64,000 bases of DNA from Desulfobacterium sp. (lineage in GTDB: Bacteria > Desulfobacterota > Desulfobacteria > Desulfobacterales > Desulfobacteraceae). The notes under the pieces are model-generated. The model saw nothing but the letters and a program-made list of their open reading frames with translations. It was not told where the DNA came from and did not search any database. Where the stretch lies: contig JAQYWC010000052.1 of the NCBI GenBank assembly GCA_030145245.1, positions 62,001 through 126,000 on the forward strand. The letters are read 5' to 3'. The position numbers were made by a program, and so were the translations under genes. Shown here piece after piece: positions 1 to 9,661 of this stretch (positions are counted from its first letter, which is position 1; each line of letters begins with the position of its first letter).

Positions 1-771
1 GATGTCACGGAAAAGAACCAGGTTCAGAAGGCGCTTGAAAAGGCGACCCAAAAGCTCTCCACCTATTCCATGGACCTTGAGCGCCAGGTGGAAAAGAGGA
101 CGGTTGAACTTAAAAAGGTCGAGGACAAGCTCAGAAGGCTCTCCGGAAGGATCATGGCGGCCCACGAGATTGAGCGCAGGGCCCTGGCAAGGGAACTCCA
201 CGATCATCTGGGACAGGTGCTGACGGCCCTTCGCATGGACGCCGTCTGGATCGGGAACTTCCTGGCCAAAAGGGATGACGATGCAGCGGAAAGGGCCGGC
301 CGGATCTGTTCCCTGATCGACGATACCATCGGCGATGTCAGGGACATGGCCTTCAGGCTCAGGCCAGGTGTGCTGGACGACCTGGGACTTGAGGAGGCCC
401 TGGAGTCGCTGACCGGGGATTTTGAGAAGCGCTCGGAGATCACCTGTCTGTTCCAGAGCACCACCATTCCTTCCATGGACGATACCCTTGCCACCGCCCT
501 TTACCGGATCGCCCAGGAGGCGTTGACCAATGCCATGCGCCATTCCGGTGCCTCCGTGGTGGGGGTGGCGCTGACCATGGATACAGACAGACTTGCGTTG
601 ACAATAAAGGACAATGGAACAGGCTTTGCCTTTGACGACATTAACGAAGCCTCGGGGTTTGGGCTGGCAGGGATGCAGGAGCGGGCGACCCTGGCCGGAG
701 GAACCCTTGATATTTTATCGGAACAAGGCCAGGGAACCCGGGTGCGCTGCAGGGTTCAGGTGGGGAGTTAA
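1..771 (+). CDS. Sensor histidine kinase, NarL/DegS type (5' end cut off by window)
   Basis: The frame is open at base 1, so the N-terminus, probably a PAS or other sensor, lies outside the window. The visible 256 residues begin with a coiled-coil linker and continue into a HisKA_3 dimerisation domain with the phospho-acceptor motif RELHDHLGQ. An HATPase_c domain follows, with an N-box (AQEALTNAMRHS) and G-boxes (DNGTGF, GFGLAGMQERA). This architecture belongs to kinases that phosphorylate LuxR-type response regulators, and such a regulator starts 3 nt downstream, so the two genes form a two-component operon. The signal sensed cannot be told from this fragment. Confidence 0.93.
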   Translation, partial: DVTEKNQVQKALEKATQKLSTYSMDLERQVEKRTVELKKVEDKLRRLSGRIMAAHEIERRALARELHDHLGQVLTALRMDAVWIGNFLAKRDDDAAERAGRICSLIDDTIGDVRDMAFRLRPGVLDDLGLEEALESLTGDFEKRSEITCLFQSTTIPSMDDTLATALYRIAQEALTNAMRHSGASVVGVALTMDTDRLALTIKDNGTGFAFDDINEASGFGLAGMQERATLAGGTLDILSEQGQGTRVRCRVQVGS

Positions 772-774
772 ACC

Positions 775-1413
775 ATGATTAAAGTGCTGCTTGCGGATGA
801 CCACAAGATCGTGCGGGAGGGGTTGAGGCGCATCATTGAAGAGAGCGGAGAGATGGAGGTGGTTGCCGAGGCCGAAGACGGGAACCAGGCCATCCAGAAG
901 GCCCTTGATACCACAGTCCATGTTGCGGTGGTGGATATCTCCATGCCAGGGGTGGACGGGCTGGAGGTGACGGCCAGGCTCAAGGCCCATGCGCCGGACC
1001 TGCCCGTACTGGTCCTCACCATGCACGAGGAGGAGCAGTATGTGGTCAAGGCCCTTGAAACCGGGGCCATGGGGTATGTGACAAAGCAGTCTGCCCCGGA
1101 ACAGTTGGTGGATGCCATCAGGAAGCTCCATTCCGGCGGCCGCTATCTTACGGAAAAGGCAAGCGAGGCCCTGGCTTTGAGGGTTGTGAGGGGGGACGGG
1201 TGCCGTTCCCTGGCCGACTCCCTTTCCATGCGGGAGCTCCAGGTCTTGCGAAAGCTTGCCCTTGGCCGGACCAACCATGAAATCGCCGACAGTTACAACA
1301 TCAGCGTCAAGACCGTGGATACCTACCGGTCGAGGATCCTTAAGAAACTTAACCTGCGAAACAATGCCGAGCTCTCCAGGTTCGCCATCCGGAACAGGAT
1401 TGTTGACTTATAG
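775..1413 (+). CDS. NarL/FixJ family response regulator
   Basis: This 212-residue protein has a receiver domain at about residues 1-120, with the acidic pair ADD near residue 8, the phosphorylatable Asp54 in VVDISMPG, a T/S switch residue in VLTMHE and the conserved Lys in GYVTKQS. A LuxR-type helix-turn-helix follows (LSMRELQVLRKLALGRTNHE, then VKTVDTYRSRI). It should bind DNA after phosphorylation by the kinase encoded 3 nt upstream. No target is evident; the next gene, malic enzyme, is about 120 nt downstream on the same strand and could be one, but that is a guess. Confidence 0.95.
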   Translation: MIKVLLADDHKIVREGLRRIIEESGEMEVVAEAEDGNQAIQKALDTTVHVAVVDISMPGVDGLEVTARLKAHAPDLPVLVLTMHEEEQYVVKALETGAMGYVTKQSAPEQLVDAIRKLHSGGRYLTEKASEALALRVVRGDGCRSLADSLSMRELQVLRKLALGRTNHEIADSYNISVKTVDTYRSRILKKLNLRNNAELSRFAIRNRIVDL

Positions 1414-1535
1414 ACGTTTCGTGGAACAGTGTTTAGCTTTGTACGGGTACCAATGGGTGTGCTATCCTGACGTTTCAAGTCAGGAAACGATCAATGTAGT
1501 GAGAAAACTAAACAAAAGGCATGTGGAGATTTACC

Positions 1536-3266
1536 ATGGAAGAGACGAATTACACCTTTGAATTTGGCGACCACGGCGAGACCACGGCCGTACGGATCAA
1601 AACCTGCGGATCCGATGTGTTACGGTATAACAACATCAGCAAGGGCACGGCCTTTACCGAAGCGGAGAGACAAAAGCTTCACCTTTCGGGATTTCTTCCT
1701 CCCCGGGTAAAGGATCTCAAGGCCCAGGTGGCGTCATCCCTCAAGGTGATAGACAACAAGGAGAGTGATCTCGAGCGGTTCGTCTATATCCGGAGCCTGT
1801 TTGACCGAAACGTCACCCTGGCCCATGCCGTCATCGCAAGCGATATCCCAAAGTTCCTGAGCATCATCTACACCCCCACCGTGGGGCTTGCCTGCCAGCA
1901 TTACTCCTCCATGTTCAGACGGGCCAACGGCATCCATTTTTATCCCGGCAACATCGACCAGGCCGAAGAGATCCTGAAGCGGTACTGCGACCGGGATATC
2001 CGGGTGGCCGTGGTTACCGACAACCAGGGAATCCTGGGCATCGGGGACCAGGGGGCAGGCGGCATTGCCATCTGCCTTGGCAAGCTCATGCTCTACACCC
2101 AGGGAGCGGGGATCGCACCCTGGCACTGCCTGCCCATCTCCCTGGATGTGGGCACGGACAACCAGGAACTCCTGGACGACGTCAGTTATCTTGGGTGGCA
2201 GCATCCCCGGTTAAAGGGCGATGACTACCTCAAATTCATAGGCAAGTTTGCAAAGGCCTTTAAGGCGGTATTTCCCAAGGCCCTTTGCCAGTGGGAGGAT
2301 TTCTCAAAGCAGAACGCTTTTACCATACGGGATGTCTACCTCCATGATCTCATCTCCTTTAACGACGATATCCAGGGAACCGGCTCCATTGCCCTGGCAG
2401 GCATCCTGGCCGCCATGAAGGTCAAGAAGGAGAAATTCGTGGACCAGGTGTTTCTCATCCACGGCGCAGGAGCAGGCGGCATCGGCATTGCCGAGCAGAT
2501 CGAAACCGAGCTCATGGAGGAGGGGCTTGACGTGGATGAGGCAAGGAAACGGATCTTCACCCTGGACTCCAGGGGGGTGGTCACCACCGACCGCACCCTG
2601 GAACCCTACAAGGAGAAGTTTGCAAAGGATCCGGCCACCCTTGGCTGGCTCAAATCTCCCCAGGACAATACCCTTCTCAACGTGATCAAGCATGAGAAAG
2701 TCACGGTGCTCATCGGCACCTCGGGCCAGCCCGGATGCTTCACTCGCGAGGTGGTGACGGCGGCAGGCAAAAACAGCGACCGTCCCGTGATCCTGCCCTT
2801 GAGCAATCCCACCACAAAGACCGAGGCCCTGCCCCAGGATATCTACGACTGGACCGATGGCAGGGCCCTTGTTGCCACGGGAAGCCCCTTTCCACCGGCG
2901 AAGCATGGCAACAGGGAGATCCGCATCGGCCAGATGAACAACGCCTTTGTCTTTCCCGGGGTGGGACTCGGGGTGGTGGCTTCCGGAGCCCTGGAGGTTC
3001 TGCCCACATTTTTCTCCGCCGCAGCCCATGCCGTTGCAGAGTATGTGACTGAGGAGGACCTCAAGGCCGGTATCCTCTGTCCTCCCCTGGATAAATTACG
3101 GGAGGTCTCCCTTAAGGTGGCCAGGTTTGTGGGGGCCGAGGCGATCCGGGGCGGGGTGGCAAGCGAGTGCGTCTACAGTCGTTATAAGCACGCTAATGAT
3201 CTTAAAAGGTTGAACAAGCTCATCCAGGGCATGTGCTGGAATCCCGGGTATCTTCCCATTCTCTGA
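1536..3266 (+). CDS. maeA: NAD(P)-dependent malic enzyme (oxaloacetate-decarboxylating)
   Basis: Catalyses oxidative decarboxylation of malate to pyruvate and CO2 in the cytoplasm. The 576-residue length fits the large single-domain (MaeA/eukaryote-like) malic enzymes. The signature YTPTVG lies near residue 111, the substrate/metal region DNQGILGIGDQGAGG near 165-175, and the Rossmann dinucleotide loop GAGAGGIG near 310. An in-frame ATG at 1521 would give five more residues. ATG 1536 is preferred because GGAG at 1525-1528 sits 7 nt before it. A GC-rich hairpin and T-run follow the stop, so it looks monocistronic. In a sulfate reducer it could supply pyruvate or NAD(P)H for biosynthesis. Confidence 0.93.
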   Translation: MEETNYTFEFGDHGETTAVRIKTCGSDVLRYNNISKGTAFTEAERQKLHLSGFLPPRVKDLKAQVASSLKVIDNKESDLERFVYIRSLFDRNVTLAHAVIASDIPKFLSIIYTPTVGLACQHYSSMFRRANGIHFYPGNIDQAEEILKRYCDRDIRVAVVTDNQGILGIGDQGAGGIAICLGKLMLYTQGAGIAPWHCLPISLDVGTDNQELLDDVSYLGWQHPRLKGDDYLKFIGKFAKAFKAVFPKALCQWEDFSKQNAFTIRDVYLHDLISFNDDIQGTGSIALAGILAAMKVKKEKFVDQVFLIHGAGAGGIGIAEQIETELMEEGLDVDEARKRIFTLDSRGVVTTDRTLEPYKEKFAKDPATLGWLKSPQDNTLLNVIKHEKVTVLIGTSGQPGCFTREVVTAAGKNSDRPVILPLSNPTTKTEALPQDIYDWTDGRALVATGSPFPPAKHGNREIRIGQMNNAFVFPGVGLGVVASGALEVLPTFFSAAAHAVAEYVTEEDLKAGILCPPLDKLREVSLKVARFVGAEAIRGGVASECVYSRYKHANDLKRLNKLIQGMCWNPGYLPIL

Positions 3267-3278
3267 CAGGTCCGGCAG

Positions 3279-3337
3279 ACAAGGGCCCCTGGGTGGGAGG
3301 TTTTCGCCGTCCGGCCGGGGCCTTGAACGTTTTTTCT
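3279..3337 (+). terminator. Probable rho-independent terminator after malic enzyme
   Basis: An imperfect inverted repeat (CAAGGGCCCC ... GGGGCCTTG) with a large loop is followed by a T-run at about 3331-3336. It lies just past the malic enzyme stop codon. The long loop makes the call moderate. Confidence 0.4.
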
Positions 3338-3371
3338 TAAGATTACCGTATAAACCAAGGGAAGTGGGGCA

Positions 3372-4181
3372 ATGAAAAGATCCGTCAACGGAATTGACCT
3401 CTACTACGAGGATTGCGGTACAGGGCCTGTCATGGTATTTGTCCATGGATTGGGGGAAAATGCCGGCTCCTGGAAATATCAGGTGGCCTGTTTCAAGGCA
3501 GGATTTCGAACCATCACCATGGATCTGAGGGGGCACCATCGGAGTGAAGACGGGGATCTGTTCATCACCATGGCGCTCCTTGCCACGGACATAATCGCCC
3601 TCATGGATCTTCTGGAGATTGACAAAGCCCATTTTGTGGGCCTGTCCATGGGGGGCTTGATCTGCCAGGAGCTGACCATAAACCACCAGCACCGGATGAA
3701 GACCATGACCCTGAGCGATGCAGCAGGGTTTTATCCTGAATCCATGTCCGGGGCAGGACTTGAGGAGAGGCTGGAGAGGATCCGAACCCTGCCCATGGCG
3801 GAGATAGGAAGGCTGGTGGGGGCGGCTGCAACACGGCCCGGTATTGACAAAGAGACCCTGGAGGAGATCACAGGGATGTTTCAGATGAACCGGAAAACAC
3901 CCTATCTCCAGGCCACCCGATCCACCCTGACGGCCGATTACAGACAGATCCATCACGCCATTGGCATTCCTACTTTTATCATGGTGGGGGCCCTGGATCT
4001 TGTCACCCCCATCGCGTTTTCCCAGTTCCTCAACCGGGCGATTCAACACTCCAGGATGACCATCATTCCCCGTGCCGCCCACATGTCAAAGATTGAAAAT
4101 CACCAGGACTATAACAAACGGCTTGCTGAATTCCTTGCTCCCTATGAACCGGATGCCTTCAGACGATTGCCTGTCAGGTAG
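3372..4181 (+). CDS. Alpha/beta-fold hydrolase
   Basis: This is a 269-residue single-domain protein with no signal peptide. The oxyanion-hole motif VHGLG is near residue 25, and the nucleophile elbow GLSMGG puts the catalytic Ser at 92. GALDLVTP probably carries the acid, and the catalytic His is in RAAHMSKI near the C-terminus. A Ser-Asp-His triad of this kind fits esterases, C-C hydrolases and lactonases, and the sequence alone does not give the substrate. It stands alone, about 105 nt after malic enzyme, with GGG GCA ATG-type spacing at its start. Confidence 0.88.
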   Translation: MKRSVNGIDLYYEDCGTGPVMVFVHGLGENAGSWKYQVACFKAGFRTITMDLRGHHRSEDGDLFITMALLATDIIALMDLLEIDKAHFVGLSMGGLICQELTINHQHRMKTMTLSDAAGFYPESMSGAGLEERLERIRTLPMAEIGRLVGAAATRPGIDKETLEEITGMFQMNRKTPYLQATRSTLTADYRQIHHAIGIPTFIMVGALDLVTPIAFSQFLNRAIQHSRMTIIPRAAHMSKIENHQDYNKRLAEFLAPYEPDAFRRLPVR

Positions 4182-4422
4182 TTATTTCTTTTCCCGCCTT
4201 GACAACCGCGGATATGATTCCCATTTTAAAAGAAAGCGCGGCATCGTGTGTTCCACACTTGTTCTAGTGCGAGTTGATGTTGTAAACCCGATCAAAAATA
4301 TTGAACCATAACCTTCCGCCGGTCTATTCCCTTGTTGCATGAAAATCGTCTTAAGGATGCCCGATTCCTTAGAAGAAAAGGTTTTGCCTGTCCCTTTTTT
4401 TTATACAACAAGGAGGTAACCC

Positions 4423-4614
4423 ATGGAAGGACACAAACTCGAAAAAAATATGGTATTTTACAACCCAGGCCAGCCGGGTGCGGTATTCACCTTTGGCGCA
4501 TCAAATTTTGTAACCCCTGAACTGATCCAGAAGACCCGTGATCATCTGGAGTATGAAACCGAAAATCAAATCGCTTTTGTCGAAGACCGCCGGTCCAAAG
4601 AACGGGCCGGTTGA
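4423..4614 (+). CDS. Small hypothetical protein (63 aa)
   Basis: The start is preceded by a near-perfect Shine-Dalgarno sequence, AAGGAGGT, 5 nt before the ATG, which is the main reason to accept this short ORF. The protein is hydrophilic, has no signal peptide or transmembrane segment, and reads like a short cytoplasmic protein with a charged C-terminal half (DHLEYETENQIAFVEDRRSK). I do not recognise a family. About 240 nt of AT-richer DNA separate it from the hydrolase upstream, so it probably has its own promoter. The gene downstream is convergent. Confidence 0.6.
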   Translation: MEGHKLEKNMVFYNPGQPGAVFTFGASNFVTPELIQKTRDHLEYETENQIAFVEDRRSKERAG

Positions 4615-4684
4615 CGGTAAAAGAATTAACCAATCAACCGGGACAGGCAATTTTCCCAGGAGATTTAAGGCAATAGCGGTTCTT

Positions 4685-6187
4685 TTATACCCGGCGGTTA
4701 CGCCAGCTTAATCCTGCCAGGACCAGAAAACCAAGGGTGCAGATCCAGGCCAGGATGTCACCCAATTGGGAGTATATGGTGGCGACTCTTTCAACCGGGA
4801 CATTTGAAAACATTATTTTCGCTTTGGTATCCCAATAATCTAAGGAGGTCAGGGTTCTGCCCTGATAATCAACGGCAATGGAGAGTCCTTCTCCTGTTGC
4901 TTTAACCATTGAGCACCCATTCTCGATGGCACGGAAAACACCCATATGACTGTGTAACGGGCTTACCGATTTCCAGTTCAGGGAGGGGATCAGCAGAAGC
5001 CCGGCTTTTTTCTCTCCCGCCTGACGAACAAGACCCGGATAATCCTGATCCGTACAAATAACCGATGCGATGTTACCAAATGGTGTGGGCATAACCGGAA
5101 TGACACCCTTGCCCGGGATAATGGGTTCAAGGGGAGGTGCTGGTTTTGATTTATTATACTCTGCGATCTGTTTGCCTTCAGGATCGATCCAGACCAATTT
5201 GTTTTTCCATGGCTGGGAAGGAAAATCCCGGGGTAGTGTGGCATACACCATGCCAAGGTATATACTGCTGTTCCTGGCAAGTTCACGTCCCCGCGCAATG
5301 AAAGAGGCTTCATCCTCTTCCAGCAGGGTAACCGCATATTCATGCCAGACCACGATCCGGGCACCGTTAAGGGCTGCCCCATGGCTGCTCTTGAAAAAGT
5401 AATCCTGTTCCCTGATGGATTGGTTGCGAAAGGATTCTCTATCCTTCTGGTTATGATCAAAAAACAGGGTGATAAAGTTTTTATCTGGATTTAAGATGGA
5501 AGCCACTTTTATTGTCTCCGTATCCGGAGGAAACAGGGATAACCGCGCACCGCCATAGAACAGGACGGCGAATAGTATGGACATAAACAGGGCGATTATT
5601 TTCCGGGTCTTGAACCCGTCACATTTCTTTTCCCAGAAGAAATTAGCAACCGAAGCAAACCAGGTAATTAAAAATGATATTCCCCAAATCCCGGTTACGG
5701 ATACCACCTGCATGAGCGGAAGATTGCCGTACTGGGTATAGGCTAGAGAAAACCATGAGCCGTTTATCGTGGTTCTGAAATACTCCAGGGCTACCCATGC
5801 AAAAGGAAATACCAGGGTGGCTGCAACTCCTTTTAACCGGGGTGCCATGATGCGATCAGCGATGAAAGGGAGTAAGAAGATCATGCCCGAAGCAATACCG
5901 GCTGAGATCCTGAACATTGGGAGAAGGGGGGCGGTGGAAAGAATCTGCCACATCATAAAAACATAGGCAGCCACAAAGGAACCCATGGCTGAGATCATTT
6001 TCAACGGCCCACGCTGGGTCCGGAAAAAACGAATAATGAAAACCGGGAAGAACCAGGCCGCAACGGGAACACAGCCCCGGCCATTTGAAAACATGAGCAA
6101 AACCGTTCCGGTCAACAGCAGCATAAATGGCAACATAACCGACCGATGGTGATTAGAACGTGACCGGGGTATTTGTTTTTCGTTCAT
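4685..6187 (-). CDS. Apolipoprotein N-acyltransferase-like membrane protein with nitrilase domain
   Basis: The 500-residue protein has an N-terminal block of about six hydrophobic segments (residues about 18-215), a nitrilase/CN-hydrolase domain (about 230-460) and a last transmembrane helix (about 475-493). This is the topology of Lnt, which N-acylates lipoproteins at the periplasmic face. The putative Glu-Lys-Cys triad is visible as WHEYAV, NKSKPAP and VICTDQDYP. The surroundings of the Cys differ from the usual ICYE of Lnt, and the gene is not next to corC/ybeX-type partners. It may therefore be a paralogue acting on another acyl acceptor. Monocistronic on the minus strand. Confidence 0.8.
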   Translation of the reverse strand: MNEKQIPRSRSNHHRSVMLPFMLLLTGTVLLMFSNGRGCVPVAAWFFPVFIIRFFRTQRGPLKMISAMGSFVAAYVFMMWQILSTAPLLPMFRISAGIASGMIFLLPFIADRIMAPRLKGVAATLVFPFAWVALEYFRTTINGSWFSLAYTQYGNLPLMQVVSVTGIWGISFLITWFASVANFFWEKKCDGFKTRKIIALFMSILFAVLFYGGARLSLFPPDTETIKVASILNPDKNFITLFFDHNQKDRESFRNQSIREQDYFFKSSHGAALNGARIVVWHEYAVTLLEEDEASFIARGRELARNSSIYLGMVYATLPRDFPSQPWKNKLVWIDPEGKQIAEYNKSKPAPPLEPIIPGKGVIPVMPTPFGNIASVICTDQDYPGLVRQAGEKKAGLLLIPSLNWKSVSPLHSHMGVFRAIENGCSMVKATGEGLSIAVDYQGRTLTSLDYWDTKAKIMFSNVPVERVATIYSQLGDILAWICTLGFLVLAGLSWRNRRV

Positions 6188-6300
6188 CTGATCTCCTCTT
6201 CTGAAAAAGTGATCTTCAAATTAATGGTGAATAAAAACAGCTGTGGTCCGGAAGGTATAGCGCTTAAGAGTAAATTCTGAGTAAATTTGGAACGAATCTT

Positions 6301-9300
6301 TTAACTTTTTTGGGGAATCAGCTGGTTGAAGAGTGAAACCGTCTCCTTGTTCAACGGGCAGTCCAGTGTCCTGGCCGTGGCTTTGCACCTGTCAAATGCC
6401 CGGATAACCCCCGGGTTGTTTCCAATGCTTGCGTAAAATTCCATCAATTTTCGGTGGATGCTCTCATCAAAGGGGTCGGCCGTAAGGAATTTCTCCCCAT
6501 ATTTGATACTTTTGGCATAATCTTTTTGGGCTTCATGGTGGTTCATGATGAACCTGAGCAGGCACAGGTATTTCTCGTTCAGGTGTTCCCGTTCCCTGAT
6601 GCACCAGTCGTCATAGGGATTCTCTTCGAGAAACGGGCCTTTGTATAATGACTCCCCGGCCCGAAAGTGGCGAATGGAGGCGCCAGGGCTTTTGCTTGCG
6701 CTCTTTTCCCCGGCAGTAAATTTAATAAGAAATTCTTCCATATCAATGGTGCCCCCCGTCCCGGGATCGAGTCTGTAGGCATTGTTTCGTCTCTCAATAT
6801 AGGCGGACGCGGCATTGGGGGAGATGTCGGGTTCCAGTATCTTTCTGAGGGCGCTCATGGCAACGTTGAACCGTTTGCCTGTTTTTTTGATATCTTCATC
6901 CGGCCACAGGAGTTCGATGAGCACATCCCGCTGGATAAATCCCATTTTGCGGTTGGCGGCAAGGTACTTTAAAATGGTCAGGGCTTTTGAGCTTTTCCAT
7001 GCACTTGGCGGGATCTCCCTGTCTCCCTTCAGGACCTGGAACTTGCCAAACAGATGGATGGTCAGGCAAGGGGAGGGGAGGGCCTGCCGATCCCTGCCGG
7101 GGGGCGCCCCGGCCATGAGGGGGGCCATCCAGGCGATCTCTTTTTCGACAAACCCATGGAACTCCTTTTCCTCTGCCAGGGCCAGTCCCTTTTTAAGCCA
7201 TTCCAAGGCCTTTACTGTCTCCTTGCTTTCCCAATGGCACCTTGCTTCCAGCATGAAATTCTTGAACAGATAAAAGCTTGCCTTCCTGACTTTTTCCCGG
7301 GACCGCCTTAACAGGTTTAGGGTTTTTTCAAAGGCCTTCTCTTTGATCAGCAGGTTGGCCATGCTGATCTCAAGTATGCCCTGGGTTAGTGTCAGGTCGT
7401 AACCGTCGATGATATCAAGGGCTGCGGTCAGGTCTCTTTTGGCCTTGGGAAGCTCACCGTGGGCAAGGTGGATCTGGTGACGAAGATCATATGCATTGGC
7501 AATTCCCCAGCGGTTGTCCGGAACTTCAAATATCCCAAGGCTTTTCCGGACGTGCTCCATGGCCTCCTCAAGCTTGCCAAGGCCCAGGGCGTTCTGGGCC
7601 CATGCAATATAGAGCCATCCCTTTTGGCTGTCCTGGAGTTCGATCCTTTCAGATACCTGAATGCCCCTTGCCGCATATTCATACCCTTTTTCATAATCTC
7701 CCAGGAAGAAACCGGTTGCCGCACACTGGTAACAGGTCAAGGGAAGGCAGGCGTCTATCTTCAGGTCAAGGACCTGTTCAAGGAGTTTCAGGTTGAGGGC
7801 CTGGGAGCGTTGAAAATCGCCGGTGGTGTAATCTCTGTATGCCGTTGAGAGGGTGATCAGGGCTGTTGCAACCCCCCGCTCATATTCGGGATAGTCCTGG
7901 GTGACGGCCCTGGCCTGTTCCGTGTAGCCGTCGGCTTCCTCGATATCTCCCAGCACCGTAGATAAAAAGATGAGAAAGGTCATGGTGATGATAAAGGTGG
8001 GGGAGGTTGCGTCGATCTCATCCAGCACCTGCTCCATGAGAAGCTTTGCCTCCCGGACATGGCCGGTGAAGTAGTATTGGGAGCCTAAAACCACCAGGCA
8101 CTTGAGAGCGTTTTTCCGGGAGTGCTCCTTTCTAAAAAGTTTGCGGGCGGCCTTCAGCCGCACGATGGCCTCCTGGGGGTTGCCGTAAAACGAGTAAAGT
8201 TTGGCTGTCATGAACAGCAGCTGGGGATGGGTTTGAATTATTTTCTCAGGAACCTTGCTGAGGCATTTTCGAAGATAAAGGGTCTTGCCCTCCATCATGA
8301 ACTGGATCTCATGGTCGCAAAGAAGTTTTGCCGCCCGGTCAAAGGCCCTTCCGTCTATGTAGTGGCTAAGGGCTTCGAGTATGTTCTCCTTTTCATATGC
8401 CAGGGCAATGCGCATGTGAAGATGTTCTATCTTCTCTGTGCTGTAAATTTTGTGGAGCTTTTCCACGAGAAAATCCCTTAACAGGTGATGGTAGTGGAAC
8501 GATTCTTTTTCCCCATCCAAAGGAAACGTCAGCAAATGATTCTCCACAAGCCCCAGGAGCAGTTCCCCGGCGTTGTGGATGTTCAGGAGCCGGTTGCAAA
8601 GCCTGACATCCATCATGGGCAAAAGGGAGGTTTTTACCATGAAGTCCTTCACCTCCGGAGGCTGGAGCTCAAAGATATTCTCCTCAAGGTAATTGAAAAT
8701 GTCCCCCTGGGAACCCTTGAAATTCATGGGGGTGGTTATGCAGGCCGGGTTTTTCTTCAGGGCATAGCTGAAGAGGATCAGGCTTGCAGCCCACCCGCCT
8801 GTTTTTTGATGTATCTCAGATAAGGTTTTCCCGTTGACCTCTATCTTGTGCACCTCCCGGTAGAGGCCTTTGATTTCAGCGGCGGTAAAGGCAAGGTCTT
8901 TTTCACCTATTTCCAGGACCTGCTGCATCACCCGCAGCCGTGAGATTCGCAAGGGGGGCTCGGTGCGGCTGACCATGACCAGATGAAGGTTCATGGGGAG
9001 TCGTTGAAGGATGAATTCCAGGGCTTGATTGATCTCTTCATTCTCTTGAACCAGCTGGTAGTCATCAAGGACGATGATGGTCTCCCGGGTGACCGTGGTT
9101 TCAAGAGCCCTGATAAAGCGGAAGAGAAAGTTCTCCTGTTCTTTCGGGGAGGCGGCCTTGGCCAGGGTGCCCATGGTGGTGGTTCCAAACCCGGGATACG
9201 TTTGCTTAAGGCCGTGGACAAGATAGGTCATGAATATCCTGAACTCCTTGTCAAAGGCGTCAAGCCTGTACCACAGCCTTTCATGGCCGGTTGCTTCCAG

Positions 9301-9480
9301 GGCATGGCCCACAAGGGTGGTTTTTCCATAGCCTGCCCCGGCCGTGACAAGGGCAAGCTTTAAATGACAGATATCGTTGAAAAGGGTGGTCAGGCGATCC
9401 CGGGGGAGGATCTTGGAAAGTTGCGGCGCTTGAAGTTTTGAACCTAACATATCCATGATGAACTCTGTTCCTTGTGACAT
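6301..9480 (-). CDS. MalT-like ATPase/TPR transcriptional activator with SARP-type winged helix
   Basis: A 1059-residue regulator. The N-terminal STAND/MalT-like ATPase has Walker A GAGYGKTT near residue 48 and Walker B-like IIVLDDYQ near 138. A long TPR-like helical region runs to about residue 770. Unlike MalT, which ends in a LuxR HTH, it ends with an OmpR/SARP-like winged helix (about 785-880; LTIHLFGKFQVLKGDREIP) followed by a BTAD domain. It is transcribed divergently from potABCD across about 180 bp, so it may control polyamine transport. The ligand is unknown. The ATG at 9480 is the first in frame; a second one nine residues on (MLGSKLQAP) is also plausible. Confidence 0.88.
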   Translation of the reverse strand: MSQGTEFIMDMLGSKLQAPQLSKILPRDRLTTLFNDICHLKLALVTAGAGYGKTTLVGHALEATGHERLWYRLDAFDKEFRIFMTYLVHGLKQTYPGFGTTTMGTLAKAASPKEQENFLFRFIRALETTVTRETIIVLDDYQLVQENEEINQALEFILQRLPMNLHLVMVSRTEPPLRISRLRVMQQVLEIGEKDLAFTAAEIKGLYREVHKIEVNGKTLSEIHQKTGGWAASLILFSYALKKNPACITTPMNFKGSQGDIFNYLEENIFELQPPEVKDFMVKTSLLPMMDVRLCNRLLNIHNAGELLLGLVENHLLTFPLDGEKESFHYHHLLRDFLVEKLHKIYSTEKIEHLHMRIALAYEKENILEALSHYIDGRAFDRAAKLLCDHEIQFMMEGKTLYLRKCLSKVPEKIIQTHPQLLFMTAKLYSFYGNPQEAIVRLKAARKLFRKEHSRKNALKCLVVLGSQYYFTGHVREAKLLMEQVLDEIDATSPTFIITMTFLIFLSTVLGDIEEADGYTEQARAVTQDYPEYERGVATALITLSTAYRDYTTGDFQRSQALNLKLLEQVLDLKIDACLPLTCYQCAATGFFLGDYEKGYEYAARGIQVSERIELQDSQKGWLYIAWAQNALGLGKLEEAMEHVRKSLGIFEVPDNRWGIANAYDLRHQIHLAHGELPKAKRDLTAALDIIDGYDLTLTQGILEISMANLLIKEKAFEKTLNLLRRSREKVRKASFYLFKNFMLEARCHWESKETVKALEWLKKGLALAEEKEFHGFVEKEIAWMAPLMAGAPPGRDRQALPSPCLTIHLFGKFQVLKGDREIPPSAWKSSKALTILKYLAANRKMGFIQRDVLIELLWPDEDIKKTGKRFNVAMSALRKILEPDISPNAASAYIERRNNAYRLDPGTGGTIDMEEFLIKFTAGEKSASKSPGASIRHFRAGESLYKGPFLEENPYDDWCIREREHLNEKYLCLLRFIMNHHEAQKDYAKSIKYGEKFLTADPFDESIHRKLMEFYASIGNNPGVIRAFDRCKATARTLDCPLNKETVSLFNQLIPQKS

Positions 9481-9599
9481 GCTTTGTTAGCTTGAAAATT
9501 GCCTGTCCTCTTATAAGAAAACCATGGTGCCATTGCAAGGGATATCTCCCCTGGAATCGGGTGTTGAAAAACCCTGTTGGGGCGGGGTATCGAAAAATA

Positions 9600-9626
9600 T
9601 TGACATCTTAAAAAAAATCGTTTATT
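9600..9626 (+). promoter_or_regulatory. Possible sigma-70 promoter for potABCD
   Basis: TTGACA at 9600-9605 is followed after 15 nt by TTTATT at 9621-9626, about 35 nt before the chosen potA start. The -35 match is perfect, but the -10 is poor and the spacing short. Confidence 0.35.
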
Positions 9627-9661
9627 TCCCAGCTTCAATTTTGATGTTGGAGGATTTTTCC

